This document shows positions 26,629-36,184 of a stretch of 64,000 nucleotides of DNA, one piece after another. Each line of letters opens with the position of its first letter. The first letter of the stretch is position 1. The translations under genes were made by a program, and so were the position numbers. Under the pieces are notes generated by a model that had not been told where the DNA came from, ran no database searches, and saw nothing but the letters and a program-made list of their open reading frames with translations. The stretch is from CAWUIO01 sp963922455 (GTDB lineage: Bacteria > Bacteroidota > Bacteroidia > Cytophagales > Microscillaceae): contig CAWUIO010000003.1 in NCBI GenBank assembly GCA_963922455.1, forward strand, positions 62,001 through 126,000, read 5' to 3'.

Positions 26629-29600
26629 TTAGCCGTGTGATTCCTCTTCGCCAGCAGACTCTTCGTGATGCTCACCACCTCCGTGACCGCCTGATACTCG
26701 CTCCTCATCCACATTACGGATTTTACGGAGATAAGCCATTTGAGGCTTCACATTAATTTCTTCCAAAGCATAGTAAGCACGTGGCTCCGTAGTATTCAAC
26801 TTCCATTTTTCTTTGATACCCTCTTCTGGATGCGCTGGGATAATTTCCTTCTCCAAACCAAGAGATTTGGCCACTTTGCTATTCAAATCGTTTTGGTCAC
26901 CAAAAGTCAAAGCACTGGTTGGGCAAACTTGCTGACAAGCCGTCTGGATCTCTCCATCCCGAACGTGGCGTTTTTCTTTCTTAGCTTCCAATTTACCCGC
27001 TTGGATACGCTGGATACACATCGTACACTTTTCCATTACCCCACGGGAGCGTACCGTTACATCCGGGTTTAGTACCATTTTACCCAAATCACTCGTTTGC
27101 GTATAATTCAAATCTGTGAAACGAGTATCTTCAGCATAATGGAACCAATTGAAGCGACGCACCTTGTAAGGACAGTTATTGGCACAATAACGTGTACCAA
27201 TACAACGGTTATACACCATTTGGTTGAGACCCTCTGTACTATGGGTAGTAGCCAATACCGGGCAAACTGTTTCGCAAGGAGCATTGCTACAGTGCTGGCA
27301 CATCATTGGCATAAAAGTCACTTCCGGATTTTCGGAGGCTTCTTCCAGCCCCCTCATATCATTTTCGTCGGCATCACTGCTGTAATAGCGGTCAATCCGA
27401 ATCCAGTGCATCTCCCGACGCATCAAGACTTCTTTTTTACCAACTACCGGCACATTATTTTCGGCCTGACAAGCTATAGTACAAGCTCCACAACCGATAC
27501 AACTGTTTAAGTCTATGGTAATCGCCCAAGAATGGTTAGGGTATATATGCCCTTTCCACATATTTGCCGCCGAGAGTGGCATTTCGCCTTCGGGGCCACT
27601 TACGTGGAAGTGAGGCTTGCCCGCATACTCATCTTTCTTATAATCAACTAAGCTAACTTCCTGCAATACACTCTTACGGTTCATAACCGTTTGGTGAGTT
27701 TGGGTTTGGGCTATCCGCATCTTGTCCCCCGTCTTAGCGATACTCACATCTGCGCTAAACTCTTGTCCGGAAACCGGATAAACATTTACCCCGATGCCTT
27801 GCCCAACCTTCCCGCAGACTTCTCTTCCGTAGCCAATGGCGATAGAAACGGTCCCCGGAGCTTGTCCGGGTTGTACCAATATCGGCGCATTAAAGCTCAC
27901 TTCCCCGGCTTTAACGGTCACTATGCTTCCTTGGCGAAGCCCCATATCGGCGGCCATTTTTTGAGAAACACATAGGTAGTTGTCCCAACAAGCCTTACTA
28001 ATCGGGTCAGGCATTTCCTGAATCCAAGGGTTATTCGCTTGACTGCCCGAACCGGTGGCTACCTTCTGATAAAGGCTTAATTCTGTACCTTCACCTGTCT
28101 TATAGGTGCTTTCTACTTGACTAAGCGCTGTATTTACGTTGAAGCTAGGAGTTTGAGGGGCCACTTCTCCTTCTTCAACTACTCCATTCTCATTTAGGTC
28201 AACCGTAGACGAGGTTTCCTTATCAGTATTGGCTCCTTGGGTAGCTGGGCTAGGTGCTGAACTTTGTAGGTCCCAAACCCCATTGTGTACCGAAGCTTCC
28301 CAGAAGGACTCAAACTGCCGGAACATCGTTTGACGATCAAAATATTCCTGCTGCCAGGTAGCTCTTAGGAAATCATAATATGCTTGATTATTACCGGCCC
28401 AGGTAAGCAAAGATTGCCCTGCTTGACGGGTTTGAAAAATACTCGTTATAGCGGGTTGCCGAAGGCTTAGATGATTGTCGCGAGGCTCCGCATCGCCCCA
28501 GGATTCTAAATAATGATTGTCAGGACATACGAAGTCACAGAGCACCGAGGTTTCATCCGGCTTTTGGGCCAAGGAAACTTTAAGCCCTACTTTACTCAGT
28601 CCTTCTTTTAACTCTCCACCTCGCGGGTGGGTATATACGGGGTTAACGCCGCAGAAAATAACGGCTCCTACCCGGCCACCCACTACATCGCTTACAAACT
28701 GGTCCATGTCGGCGCTACGTCCTTGATATTGACGGTTGGCCCGGTCAGTTTTGATGGTCTTTCCGTAATTATCTAGTCTTTGGTTGATCGCATTAACGAT
28801 CAATTGTACATTCTCGTCATTAGAATTACTGATTACCAAAGATTTCCCTTGGCTTAAAAGCAAATCCTTTGCGGCCATTTCTAACTTCGCATCCAGGGCT
28901 TCATCGGCAAACTTAGACTTGTTTACTATTTTCTTGTACAATGCAGCTACCAAACTACGCTCCTGGGAGGCTTTTACCGGAATACGATAATCAGCATTGG
29001 CACCACTCAAAGAAAGATTGGCCTCAAATTGATAATGACGGGACATCTCACGTTTATCGGTGCTCACCTTTCGGTTCCGGGCGTATTGAGCGGCAAATTC
29101 GGTGGGGGAAATCCAAGTCCCTAAAAAATCGGCCCCAAAACTTACAATCGTTTGAGCCCGGCGGAAATCGTAGCTTGGCACCATCGCCTTGCCAAACATT
29201 TTTTCGTTGGCAGCCAGAATACCTTCCTGGCTAAACACATCGTATTGTACGTGCTGGGTAGATGGATACTTGGCTTTGAATTGATCAATGGCCTTTTGCA
29301 TGGTCGGGCTGATCACACTCTGGGTAACCAAGCGAATATTCCGGGCTGAGGCTAGCTTAGCCAAAATCTCCTTATCAATAGCAATATTTTCAGCTTCTCG
29401 TTCCGATTTCTTCTCTGAGGCCGTGGCGCCTAGACGAACAAATCCTTGGTAGCGGGTGCCATCGTAGAGATCCAATACAGAGGCCTGTACCCGGGCACTG
29501 GTTTTACCGCTGTTAATAGGAGAGAACTCATTCCCTTCAACCTTGATAGGCCGCCCTTCTCGGGTTTTTACCAAGATGCTCGCATACTCTCCTTCATCAA

Positions 29601-29877
29601 AATACGTAGAGGCGTAAAAATTTGGAATGGTAGGATCTACATCTACCGGCTTATTTAAATAAGGAATGGCTTTTTTGACCGGGGTTTCACAGGAGGCCAA
29701 GGCGGCGGCAGCTACGCTAAATCCCATCAACTTTAAAAAATCTCGGCGATTGGGCCCTTCACTTTCCTCGTCTTCATTGCTTGGAATGTACTCAGGAAAT
29801 TCGCGCTCAGCATTTTTTACAAACTCCAGATCGTTTGTGTACTCTTCAATGCCGCGCCAGTATCTTTTATTACTCAT
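26629..29877 (-). CDS. actB: Alternative complex III subunit ActB (molybdopterin-oxidoreductase-like and iron-sulfur fusion)
   Basis: 1082 residues, exported or anchored on the periplasmic side. A twin-arginine motif (NRRDFLKLMGF, R44-R45) leads to a lipobox-like ALASC (C63). Residues about 70-760 are the catalytically empty molybdopterin-oxidoreductase-like domain. The C-terminal ferredoxin-like part has four cysteine groups: CIGCGACTIACQ (about 790), CQHCSNAPCETVCP (about 860), CIGTRYCANNCP (about 895) and CTMC ... CQQVCP (about 950-985). A canonical EF-hand-like loop DLNENGVVEEGE (560-571) sits in a linker. The C-terminus is Gly/His-rich (SGGHGGGEHHEE). It relays electrons from ActC to the heme subunits. 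Confidence 0.95.
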   Translation of the reverse strand: MSNKRYWRGIEEYTNDLEFVKNAEREFPEYIPSNEDEESEGPNRRDFLKLMGFSVAAAALASCETPVKKAIPYLNKPVDVDPTIPNFYASTYFDEGEYASILVKTREGRPIKVEGNEFSPINSGKTSARVQASVLDLYDGTRYQGFVRLGATASEKKSEREAENIAIDKEILAKLASARNIRLVTQSVISPTMQKAIDQFKAKYPSTQHVQYDVFSQEGILAANEKMFGKAMVPSYDFRRAQTIVSFGADFLGTWISPTEFAAQYARNRKVSTDKREMSRHYQFEANLSLSGANADYRIPVKASQERSLVAALYKKIVNKSKFADEALDAKLEMAAKDLLLSQGKSLVISNSNDENVQLIVNAINQRLDNYGKTIKTDRANRQYQGRSADMDQFVSDVVGGRVGAVIFCGVNPVYTHPRGGELKEGLSKVGLKVSLAQKPDETSVLCDFVCPDNHYLESWGDAEPRDNHLSLRQPAITSIFQTRQAGQSLLTWAGNNQAYYDFLRATWQQEYFDRQTMFRQFESFWEASVHNGVWDLQSSAPSPATQGANTDKETSSTVDLNENGVVEEGEVAPQTPSFNVNTALSQVESTYKTGEGTELSLYQKVATGSGSQANNPWIQEMPDPISKACWDNYLCVSQKMAADMGLRQGSIVTVKAGEVSFNAPILVQPGQAPGTVSIAIGYGREVCGKVGQGIGVNVYPVSGQEFSADVSIAKTGDKMRIAQTQTHQTVMNRKSVLQEVSLVDYKKDEYAGKPHFHVSGPEGEMPLSAANMWKGHIYPNHSWAITIDLNSCIGCGACTIACQAENNVPVVGKKEVLMRREMHWIRIDRYYSSDADENDMRGLEEASENPEVTFMPMMCQHCSNAPCETVCPVLATTHSTEGLNQMVYNRCIGTRYCANNCPYKVRRFNWFHYAEDTRFTDLNYTQTSDLGKMVLNPDVTVRSRGVMEKCTMCIQRIQAGKLEAKKEKRHVRDGEIQTACQQVCPTSALTFGDQNDLNSKVAKSLGLEKEIIPAHPEEGIKEKWKLNTTEPRAYYALEEINVKPQMAYLRKIRNVDEERVSGGHGGGEHHEESAGEEESHG

Positions 29878-29930
29878 GATTTGAGGTCTTTATCCTTGGG
29901 TTTTCTTGAAAAATAATTGATCTGTCGGGA

Positions 29931-31244
29931 TTAATAGTGACATTTAGAACACTCCAGTCCACCGATATTCTCAACCGTCATGGGGTCTTTACCATTATAG
30001 GTATTGTGATACTCCATCAAACGGTCGTAATAAGGATTGTCTTTGGCGTGGTCTACCACCGTTTGGCGGTGACAGTTAATACACCATCCCATAGTAAGCG
30101 GAGCTCTTTGCTGCACCACTTCCATTTCTTTAATTTCTCCGTGACAGTTTTCACAAGCTAAACCAGCCACATTGGTATGCTGGGCGTGATTAAAGTAGGC
30201 TAAGTCCGGCAGGTTGTGCACCCGGACCCACTCAATCGGCTTGTCTTGCTCGATGGCCCGATAGATCTTTTGAATTTCTGGGGAGGTCTGCTTGATAGCA
30301 TTGTGGCAGTTCATACAGATGTTGGCCGAAGGAATCACGGCCGACTTGCCCTCGTATACGCCGGTATGGCAATAATTACAATCAACATTGTACATGCCTG
30401 CGTGTAATTTATGAGAGAAAGCAATGGGTTGACGAGGAGCGTATCCTTGCTGTACCCCAACTCCTAATAAACCATCTAAAGTAGCTTTGAGCGCTACTAA
30501 GACAAATATTGTGGTAACCCCACCGATGAAGGCCTGGCTTTGAAATACCGAAGACCAACTAGATTTAGGATCTATAACTTCTTTGTCATCTTCACTAAGG
30601 CCTTCCTGCTGGTTTAAATAGCGCTTCAAGACATTGATCATAATGCCTAAAACCACCAGGATTAGTACCAAGGTGAAGACTAATACGCCCAACAATAAAT
30701 TGAAATAATTTGTCAGGCCCGAATCGGCCTCGGCCGTCAAGGCTCCAGTCTTGGTGTCAACAAGTACCTCATCCGGTTTGGTCATCTCTTTTGGTGACTG
30801 GTACTCAATATAATCCAAAACTGCATTGATGTCTTCATCCGGCCAAGGGAAGGAAGTCATCACGTTTTGGTTGTATTGGTTGAACACCTGAACTGCGTAC
30901 TCGTCCCCGCTTTGAACCATTTTCTGGGAGTTTTTGATCCAGCTGACCATCCATTCCCGTCCGGGGGTACGCTCCCAAACTTGGTACAAACCAGGGCCTA
31001 TAACCACTTCATCTTTCAGACCGTGGCAGGAAACACAGTTATTTTCCCAAAGGGTTTTACCCTTGGCCAGGACAGCCTCGTCAAACTGTTTCCCGGTATC
31101 GGCGCCGGCATCGGTTTGCTCCGTTCCGTCACCTTGGGGTTCAGGCTGTGGCTCTTGGGCTATAACAAAAGAAAGACTTAATGCAGACACGCACAAAGCC
31201 AAGAAGATGGACTTAAAATAAGTTGACAATCTATGATATGCCAT
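29931..31244 (-). CDS. actA: Alternative complex III subunit ActA, multiheme cytochrome c (six CxxCH)
   Basis: 437 residues with a signal peptide (ends SFVIAQ at about residue 30). An N-terminal monoheme cytochrome c domain has NCVSCHG (C70-H74). A TM segment (about 180-205) and a second hydrophobic stretch (about 240-260) are followed by a pentaheme domain: DCNYCHTG, ICMNCHNA, ACENCHGE, WCINCHRQ and ECSKCHY. Five hemes are standard for ActA; here a sixth is fused at the N-terminus through a Pro/Glu/Gln-rich linker. First gene of the respiratory operon, 53 bases upstream of actB. Confidence 0.93.
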   Translation of the reverse strand: MAYHRLSTYFKSIFLALCVSALSLSFVIAQEPQPEPQGDGTEQTDAGADTGKQFDEAVLAKGKTLWENNCVSCHGLKDEVVIGPGLYQVWERTPGREWMVSWIKNSQKMVQSGDEYAVQVFNQYNQNVMTSFPWPDEDINAVLDYIEYQSPKEMTKPDEVLVDTKTGALTAEADSGLTNYFNLLLGVLVFTLVLILVVLGIMINVLKRYLNQQEGLSEDDKEVIDPKSSWSSVFQSQAFIGGVTTIFVLVALKATLDGLLGVGVQQGYAPRQPIAFSHKLHAGMYNVDCNYCHTGVYEGKSAVIPSANICMNCHNAIKQTSPEIQKIYRAIEQDKPIEWVRVHNLPDLAYFNHAQHTNVAGLACENCHGEIKEMEVVQQRAPLTMGWCINCHRQTVVDHAKDNPYYDRLMEYHNTYNGKDPMTVENIGGLECSKCHY

Positions 31245-31742
31245 TGTTGATGAGACTAATTAGGTAATCTAAAAATTATTCTAGTACTAATAATGAAAGT
31301 AACTGTAGAAGCACCTTGTTTTAAGAAAATATCACACTTTACTGAGAAAGTAGTTTAGTATAGATTCATCAAGTTCAAGGTTGAAGCAATACTACAATAC
31401 ATTTTTTACATAGCAAAATTTTTAGCCGAGACCACTCAGCGAGCGATTCGTAACATTTACCATGCATATGCAAATAAAGCCTAAGTTTGTTACCTTTCAG
31501 ATACTTAGCTTTCAAATTAAGGCCCTAAAAACTATATAGAATGATTCTAAATTAGCTCTGAGAAACGCACTCGCCTTTTGGTAAACTACAGGGCATCATT
31601 CCCAGAAATCCCCTCTAAAATGTTTAATTTGTATATTGGATAAAATACATTTATTCCTTAGGGAAAGGCAAAAAGTGTTCTTGTTTTTTTCTAGGGGTTC
31701 TCACTCTAAATTAAGAAAGGGGAAAGGAATTTTGGTAAAAAG
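31245..31742. other. Intergenic region upstream of the act operon, no gene seen
   Basis: About 500 AT-rich bases between the act operon start and tRNA-Cys, both read on the minus strand. It should hold the operon promoter, but no clear TAnnTTTG box in the right orientation was found. No repeat copy or coding pattern was seen. Confidence 0.5.
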
Positions 31743-31813
31743 AGGTCGCGAGCGGATTCGAACCGCTGTACGAGCTTTTGCAGAGCTCTGCCTAGCCACT
31801 CGGCCACACGACC
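31743..31813 (-). tRNA. tRNA-Cys (GCA anticodon)
   Basis: On the minus strand, acceptor GGTCGTG pairs with CGCGACC (one G-T pair). The anticodon stem GAGCT/AGCTC encloses loop CTGCAAA (anticodon GCA), and the T arm AGCGG/CCGCT surrounds TTCGAAT. The discriminator base is T (31743), as expected for tRNA-Cys. CCA is not encoded. Confidence 0.95.
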
Positions 31814-31829
31814 TTTTTAGGGTGGATTG

Positions 31830-31860
31830 CAAAGGTAGAATAATTAGCAGAAATAACAAA
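31830..31860 (-). promoter_or_regulatory. Bacteroidota-type promoter of tRNA-Cys
   Basis: On the minus strand TTTG (31857-31860), a 19-base spacer and TACCTTTG (31830-31837) match the Bacteroidota consensus. The -7 box is 16 bases from the tRNA 5' end. Confidence 0.75.
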
Positions 31861-31893
31861 TTTATTCTACAGCTTAACGATTTATTAGGTTTT

Positions 31894-32037
31894 GGGGCTT
31901 CCCGGCGCTATAAAGAATCTTTTAAATTGTTCATCGGCTAGCAGCGCCGGTCGGGCTGTCGGGCAAAGCCCCGAGCCTCCTCGTTCCGCTGCGCTCCTCT
32001 GCGGGGTCTCGGCCCTCCGGGCTTCCATCCCTAAGCC
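31894..32037 (+). repeat. Dispersed structured repeat, copy 4 (subfamily B)
   Basis: Starts GGGGCTTCCC, stem CCGGCGCT/AGCGCCGG, core TCGGGCTGTCGGGCAAAGCCCC, then a small hairpin GCCCTCCGGGC and the end TCCATCCCTAAGCC. The 3' half differs from subfamily A (no CTACTCGCC box). Confidence 0.9.
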
Positions 32038-32387
32038 TTTTTAAGAAGGGATGGGCTTGCGTACGCTCTTATATATTGGGCTATCCAGATTTATACGATA
32101 CGTATTTTTATTGGCGTTTAAGTACCCACCCCCCCAACATGGACTTATAGTGATTACAAATCCGAAAGGAAGCGAGAATCTTCTACCTAGTATCATTCGG
32201 AATAAGGGCTAGAGCCAGGCGCCCCGTCTCCTAAGGTATTAGATTTTTCCCCTGGGCCGGCATAATCCATTTTATGTCCTTTTTTGAAGGAAAAGCCCTC
32301 ACTAATCTCACGTTTGGGTTGGCCAAAACAGGCAAACCGACTACTACCTTTACTTTTCCAAACCCCTTTTCCTGCCTCTAAAAAAAT
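32038..32387. other. Intergenic region between two repeat copies, no gene seen
   Basis: 350 bases without a plausible reading frame, flanked by repeat copies 4 and 5 in opposite orientation. No tRNA, terminator or promoter match was seen. Confidence 0.5.
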
Positions 32388-32516
32388 GGCTGAGGGATAG
32401 AGCGGCCTGTTTGAGCTCGTGCGGCCGGGCGGGGAAAGGCAGCGAGTAGCGAAAGCCCGACCCCGGCGGCACTTTTTTTCCTAGAGATACGCGCTTAGAC
32501 CGCCGGGGGCAGCCCC
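32388..32516 (-). repeat. Dispersed structured repeat, copy 5 (subfamily A)
   Basis: On the minus strand: GGGGCTGCC start, stem CCCCGGCGG/CCGCCGGGG (9 bp), core TCGGGCTTTCGCTACTCGC, then GAGCTCAAACAGGCCGC and the end CTATCCCTCAGCC. Confidence 0.92.
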
Positions 32517-32555
32517 TGCATTTAAGTAGTGTATTTTTTATTTAGGTCAAGGCAT

Positions 32556-32583
32556 GAAAAAAGCCCGGAAAACCGGGCTTTTA
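32556..32583 (-). terminator. Intrinsic terminator of rpsA
   Basis: AAGCCCGG, AAAA, CCGGGCTT forms a GC-rich hairpin. On the minus strand it is followed by a T run, about 25 bases beyond the rpsA stop. Confidence 0.85.
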
Positions 32584-32607
32584 TGCATGGTACTATTCGT
32601 GTATGAA

Positions 32608-34377
32608 TCAGTTATTTTCTTCCTTGGCCATTTGTTCTTTCAAGGCCGACAAAGCTTCCAGATCTCCGAGAGTAGACTTGCTGTCTTCTCCTTCAGCCTT
32701 ACGGGTGGTTTTTTTCTTCTTAGGCTTCTTCTCTTCTTTTACGGGCTCTTTGTAGGTCTTTATATGAGAAAGAACGATGCGCTTATCGTCTTTGGAGAAC
32801 TCGGTTACTTGGAAATCAAGGCTCTCTCCTACCTCAGGCTCGCTTCCATCTTCTTTGAGGAGGTTTTTCTGGGCACAGAAGCCTTCAATACCGTAGGGTA
32901 ACTCCAACACAGCCCCTTTGTCGTTTTTGTTCGTGACGGTACACCGGTGGTTGGACCCAATGGTAAATACGGTTTCGAAAGTATCCCAAGGATTTTCTTC
33001 CAATTGCTTGTGGCCCAGGGCCAGACGCTTGTTTTCCACATCTAGTTCCAGCACGATCACCTCTAAGGTATCGCCAATTTTCACAAATTCAGAAGGGTGC
33101 TTGATTTTACGGGTCCAAGATAGGTCCGAAACGTGTACCAAACCGTCGATCCCTTCTTCCAGCTCCAGGAAGAGGCCAAAGCTGGTCAAGTTACGTACGA
33201 TACCGGAGTGCTTGGTGCCCACGGCATATTTGGCGTGGATATCTTCTTTGGTCCAAGGGTTCTCGATGAGTTGCTTGATACCCAAGGACATTTTACGGTC
33301 TTTACGGTTGAGGGTCAACACAACGGCTTCTAATTGATCACCCACGTTCATGAAATCTTGGGGGTTGCGTAAGTGTTGAGACCAAGACATTTCGGAAACG
33401 TGTATCAAACCTTCTACGCCCGGGATAACTTCCAAGAAAGCCCCGTAGTCGGCCACGTTAACGATTTTCCCTTTAACCTTCGTTCCTTCTTTGATATCTT
33501 CAGGCAGCGATTCCCAAGGATGGGGCGTTAATTGCTTCATACCCAAAGAAATCCGCTTTTTCTCTTCGTCGAAGTCTAATACCACGATCTTGACCTTTTG
33601 GTCTAGCTCCAACAATTCTTCTGGGTGATTGATACGTCCCCAGGAGATATCGGTGATGTGTAGAAGGCCGTCTACCCCTCCAAGGTCGATAAAGACCCCG
33701 AAGTTGGTCATATTCTTGATCACGCCCTCGAGTACCTGGCCTTTTTCCAAGTTGTTGAGGATGCGACGTTTTTGCTCTTCCAGATCCTTCTCGATAAGAA
33801 TTTTGTGCGATACGACCACGTTGTCATTGGCATAGTTGATTTTGATCACTTTGACCTCCATCTTCTTACCCACATAAATATCAAAGTCACGGATAGGCTT
33901 CACATCAATTTGCGAACCGGGGAGGAAGGCTTCGATGCCATAAATGTCTACGATCAAACCCCCTTTGGTGCGGCGTTTAACGATTCCTTCGATGACCAGG
34001 TCTTCGTCTTTGGCGGTTTGGATTTTTTCCCAAGCTGTCAAGATTTTAGCTTTGCGGCGGGAAAGGATAAGCTGCCCATTGGCATCTTCCTGATTTTCTA
34101 TATATACTTCAACTTCATCTCCTTCTTTCAAATCCGGCATATCGCGAAACTCCGATACCGGCACCAAGCCATCTGATTTGAAACCGATGTTAAGGATTAC
34201 GTCACGATCGACGATACCAACCACGATTCCGGTCACTACCTGCTTTTCATTAACTTCATTAATGGTCTCGTCGTACATTTTCTCCAGTTCGGCTCGCTCC
34301 ACGTTGGAATAGCCTTCTCCGAATCCTTTTGTTTGGAGCTTGTCCCAGTCAAAATCTTCAAGAGGAGTGTTTATCAT
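32608..34377 (-). CDS. rpsA: 30S ribosomal protein S1
   Basis: 589 residues with six S1 (OB-fold) repeats. Examples of the repeat signature are GGLIVDIYGIEAFLPGSQ, FGVFIDLGGVDGLLHITD, YGAFLEVIPGVEGLIHVSE and FGLFLELEEGIDGLVHVSD. A Lys-rich tail (EEKKPKKKKTTRKAE) ends the protein. S1 brings mRNAs to the ribosome, which fits a genome with few Shine-Dalgarno sites. On the minus strand a TATTTTTG at 34552-34559 could be part of its promoter about 175 bases upstream, but a matching -33 box is not evident. A clear terminator follows. Confidence 0.96.
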   Translation of the reverse strand: MINTPLEDFDWDKLQTKGFGEGYSNVERAELEKMYDETINEVNEKQVVTGIVVGIVDRDVILNIGFKSDGLVPVSEFRDMPDLKEGDEVEVYIENQEDANGQLILSRRKAKILTAWEKIQTAKDEDLVIEGIVKRRTKGGLIVDIYGIEAFLPGSQIDVKPIRDFDIYVGKKMEVKVIKINYANDNVVVSHKILIEKDLEEQKRRILNNLEKGQVLEGVIKNMTNFGVFIDLGGVDGLLHITDISWGRINHPEELLELDQKVKIVVLDFDEEKKRISLGMKQLTPHPWESLPEDIKEGTKVKGKIVNVADYGAFLEVIPGVEGLIHVSEMSWSQHLRNPQDFMNVGDQLEAVVLTLNRKDRKMSLGIKQLIENPWTKEDIHAKYAVGTKHSGIVRNLTSFGLFLELEEGIDGLVHVSDLSWTRKIKHPSEFVKIGDTLEVIVLELDVENKRLALGHKQLEENPWDTFETVFTIGSNHRCTVTNKNDKGAVLELPYGIEGFCAQKNLLKEDGSEPEVGESLDFQVTEFSKDDKRIVLSHIKTYKEPVKEEKKPKKKKTTRKAEGEDSKSTLGDLEALSALKEQMAKEENN

Positions 34378-34586
34378 ATGATCTGAATTTCGCTTTGAGA
34401 GTCCTTTGCACTATGTGTTAAAGGGTTCATTTAGTTAAATAATTTATTGAGTATAAGGCCCTGCCCCAAAATAAATTTCAGGAAAAACGAGGGGCCTAAT
34501 AAGATCCGGGGAATTTACGACAAAGACGTGCCGCTTCACCGAAATGAGTTGCAAAAATACAAAAAAAATTCTTCTAAAAAACCTTT

Positions 34587-35108
34587 TTAATAATATTTGA
34601 CCTTTTTCCCGAGATATGGCTTCCAATTTTCTTCTACGGGGCCGGAGAAATCCCTCAAAAACATAATAAAGGAGGGCTTGAAAGGCTGTCTCATGAGAGG
34701 CATATTGGCCTCTTCGGGGGTAAAGTCACCTTTTTTGGAGTTACACGATTTACAGGCGGTTACTAGATTGTCCCAGCTGGATTTCCCTCCTCTTGATCGG
34801 GGGATTACGTGGTCCAAGGTAAGGTCTCGGGTGGAAGAACAGTATTGGCATTTGCCTCCATCTCGCTTAAAAATGTTTTGCCGGCTAAGCATCACCCCTT
34901 TGTAGGGCAAATTCACATAGCGGAACAAGCGGATAATAGAAGGCATGGGAAAATGCGCCGTAACCGTTCGGAGGCTGGCATTGGCAGATTCGGCTACCAA
35001 TTCTGCTTTTTTCAAATAAACCAAAATGAAAGCTTTCTGAACACTACACACCGTCAAGGCCCGATAATCCTGATTTAATATTAATACCTTTCTTCCTTGC
35101 AAATTCAT
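34587..35108 (-). CDS. HNH endonuclease family protein
   Basis: 173 residues from the ATG at 35108 (MNLQGRKVLILNQDYRAL); an ATG at 35126 adds six residues. The N-terminal half is the conserved LNQDYRALTVCSVQKAFIL region of small chromosomal HNH proteins. The nuclease core has zinc cysteines CQYC and CKSCNSKKG flanking LTLDHVIPRSRGGKSSWDNL. Such stand-alone HNH proteins are widespread in Bacteroidota and of unknown role. No phage genes are nearby, so a mobile origin is not indicated. Confidence 0.85.
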   Translation of the reverse strand: MNLQGRKVLILNQDYRALTVCSVQKAFILVYLKKAELVAESANASLRTVTAHFPMPSIIRLFRYVNLPYKGVMLSRQNIFKRDGGKCQYCSSTRDLTLDHVIPRSRGGKSSWDNLVTACKSCNSKKGDFTPEEANMPLMRQPFKPSFIMFLRDFSGPVEENWKPYLGKKVKYY

Positions 35109-35294
35109 GATTGGGTAGTTAATCAAGACTTGTCTTGAATGGGCCTATGCCTACAGCTTTCTGTATGGTTTAAATAGCTGTTTGCAAATTTTCGCCACTA
35201 AGCAAAAGTACTATTTCTTTTTTTGAAATACAACTTACTCATTACGAAAGCCTTGTTTGTAAATTATCCGGGAAAAGCCTTGCGGTAACAATGA

Positions 35295-36161
35295 TTACGC
35301 GAGAAATAAGCCACTCCATTTACGGATACGATGTAAGCGATGGGTGTAGTATTGCTTTTCTTGATGGTAGATTCCCTGCTTGTCCAGGACATCAATCCGG
35401 ATTTTACCGAGGGCATGCATGATGTAATAAGATGCGTCCATAGGCTTTAAGAAGGAAGGGATTCCCTGAGGCTTTAACACCAGACCAACGTGAACAATAC
35501 GTCCCTCACGGGCAAAAAAGGCCAATTCTCCACCTTGACATTGCCCTAAATCATGGATAGCCTCTCCTTCTTCGGCTTGTTGGTAGGCATCTCTCGGTAT
35601 TCGGAGGCCGGCAAGTTGAAAGAGTTGTTGTGTAAAACCCGAGCAGTCACACCCCCAAACAGAACGCCCCCCCCAGAGGTATGGCGTGTTTAAGTAGTTA
35701 AAGGCCGATTGTAAAAGGGCCCAATAACTTGGGTAGGAGAATTCGGCCAAGGCTTGCCCGGGGTAGGTGTATTCTTTTTGAGCTATTTTCCCACTCCCCT
35801 TGCTTATATTCAAATAAGGAAGGCTGGCTCCATAGGGCACCCGAATGGGCATGTTCTTATCCCAAACGTGACTATTGAGTTCTTGGGCATAGTGCCTAGG
35901 CCTTTCTCTTAGCTCGTCAAAACTTTCTTGATCCAAGTTTTGGTGCTGTTGGCCATCAAGCCATCCATGGTAGCCATCCCAGGTACTTTGTATTTTATAC
36001 CATTTCTTCCCTGGGCCGATCTCTAGTAATTGGTAAAGCTCGCCAAATAACAATTGATTGACCATCTCAGAGCGGTCATTTGCTTCTTTACGTACAGGCA
36101 CGACACCCAAGGGGCAAATCCCCCAGGATGAAGGCTCGGGTAAGGCTTGTTCCGTCCTCAT
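35295..36161 (-). CDS. NlpC/P60 (C40) cell-wall peptidase with SH3-like domains
   Basis: 288 residues. The N-terminus carries bacterial SH3-like modules (VVPVRKEANDRSEMVNQLLFG and a WDGYHGWLDG motif; a second around 100-140). The C40 domain starts near 150 with the catalytic WGCDCSGFTQQLF (Cys173) and the His in GRIVHVGLVL (His224). The expected activity is cleavage of gamma-D-glutamyl-diaminopimelate bonds in peptidoglycan peptides. No clear signal peptide is present, so it may act in recycling of peptides in the cytoplasm, as some SH3-C40 hydrolases of this phylum do; localisation is uncertain. Confidence 0.87.
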   Translation of the reverse strand: MRTEQALPEPSSWGICPLGVVPVRKEANDRSEMVNQLLFGELYQLLEIGPGKKWYKIQSTWDGYHGWLDGQQHQNLDQESFDELRERPRHYAQELNSHVWDKNMPIRVPYGASLPYLNISKGSGKIAQKEYTYPGQALAEFSYPSYWALLQSAFNYLNTPYLWGGRSVWGCDCSGFTQQLFQLAGLRIPRDAYQQAEEGEAIHDLGQCQGGELAFFAREGRIVHVGLVLKPQGIPSFLKPMDASYYIMHALGKIRIDVLDKQGIYHQEKQYYTHRLHRIRKWSGLFLA

Positions 36162-36184
36162 GGCAAATGGAGATCGTGTAGATA

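Noticed and set aside
35109..35126. Longer start of the HNH protein
   Set aside because: The first six residues are atypical; the conserved family N-terminus begins at the ATG at 35108.
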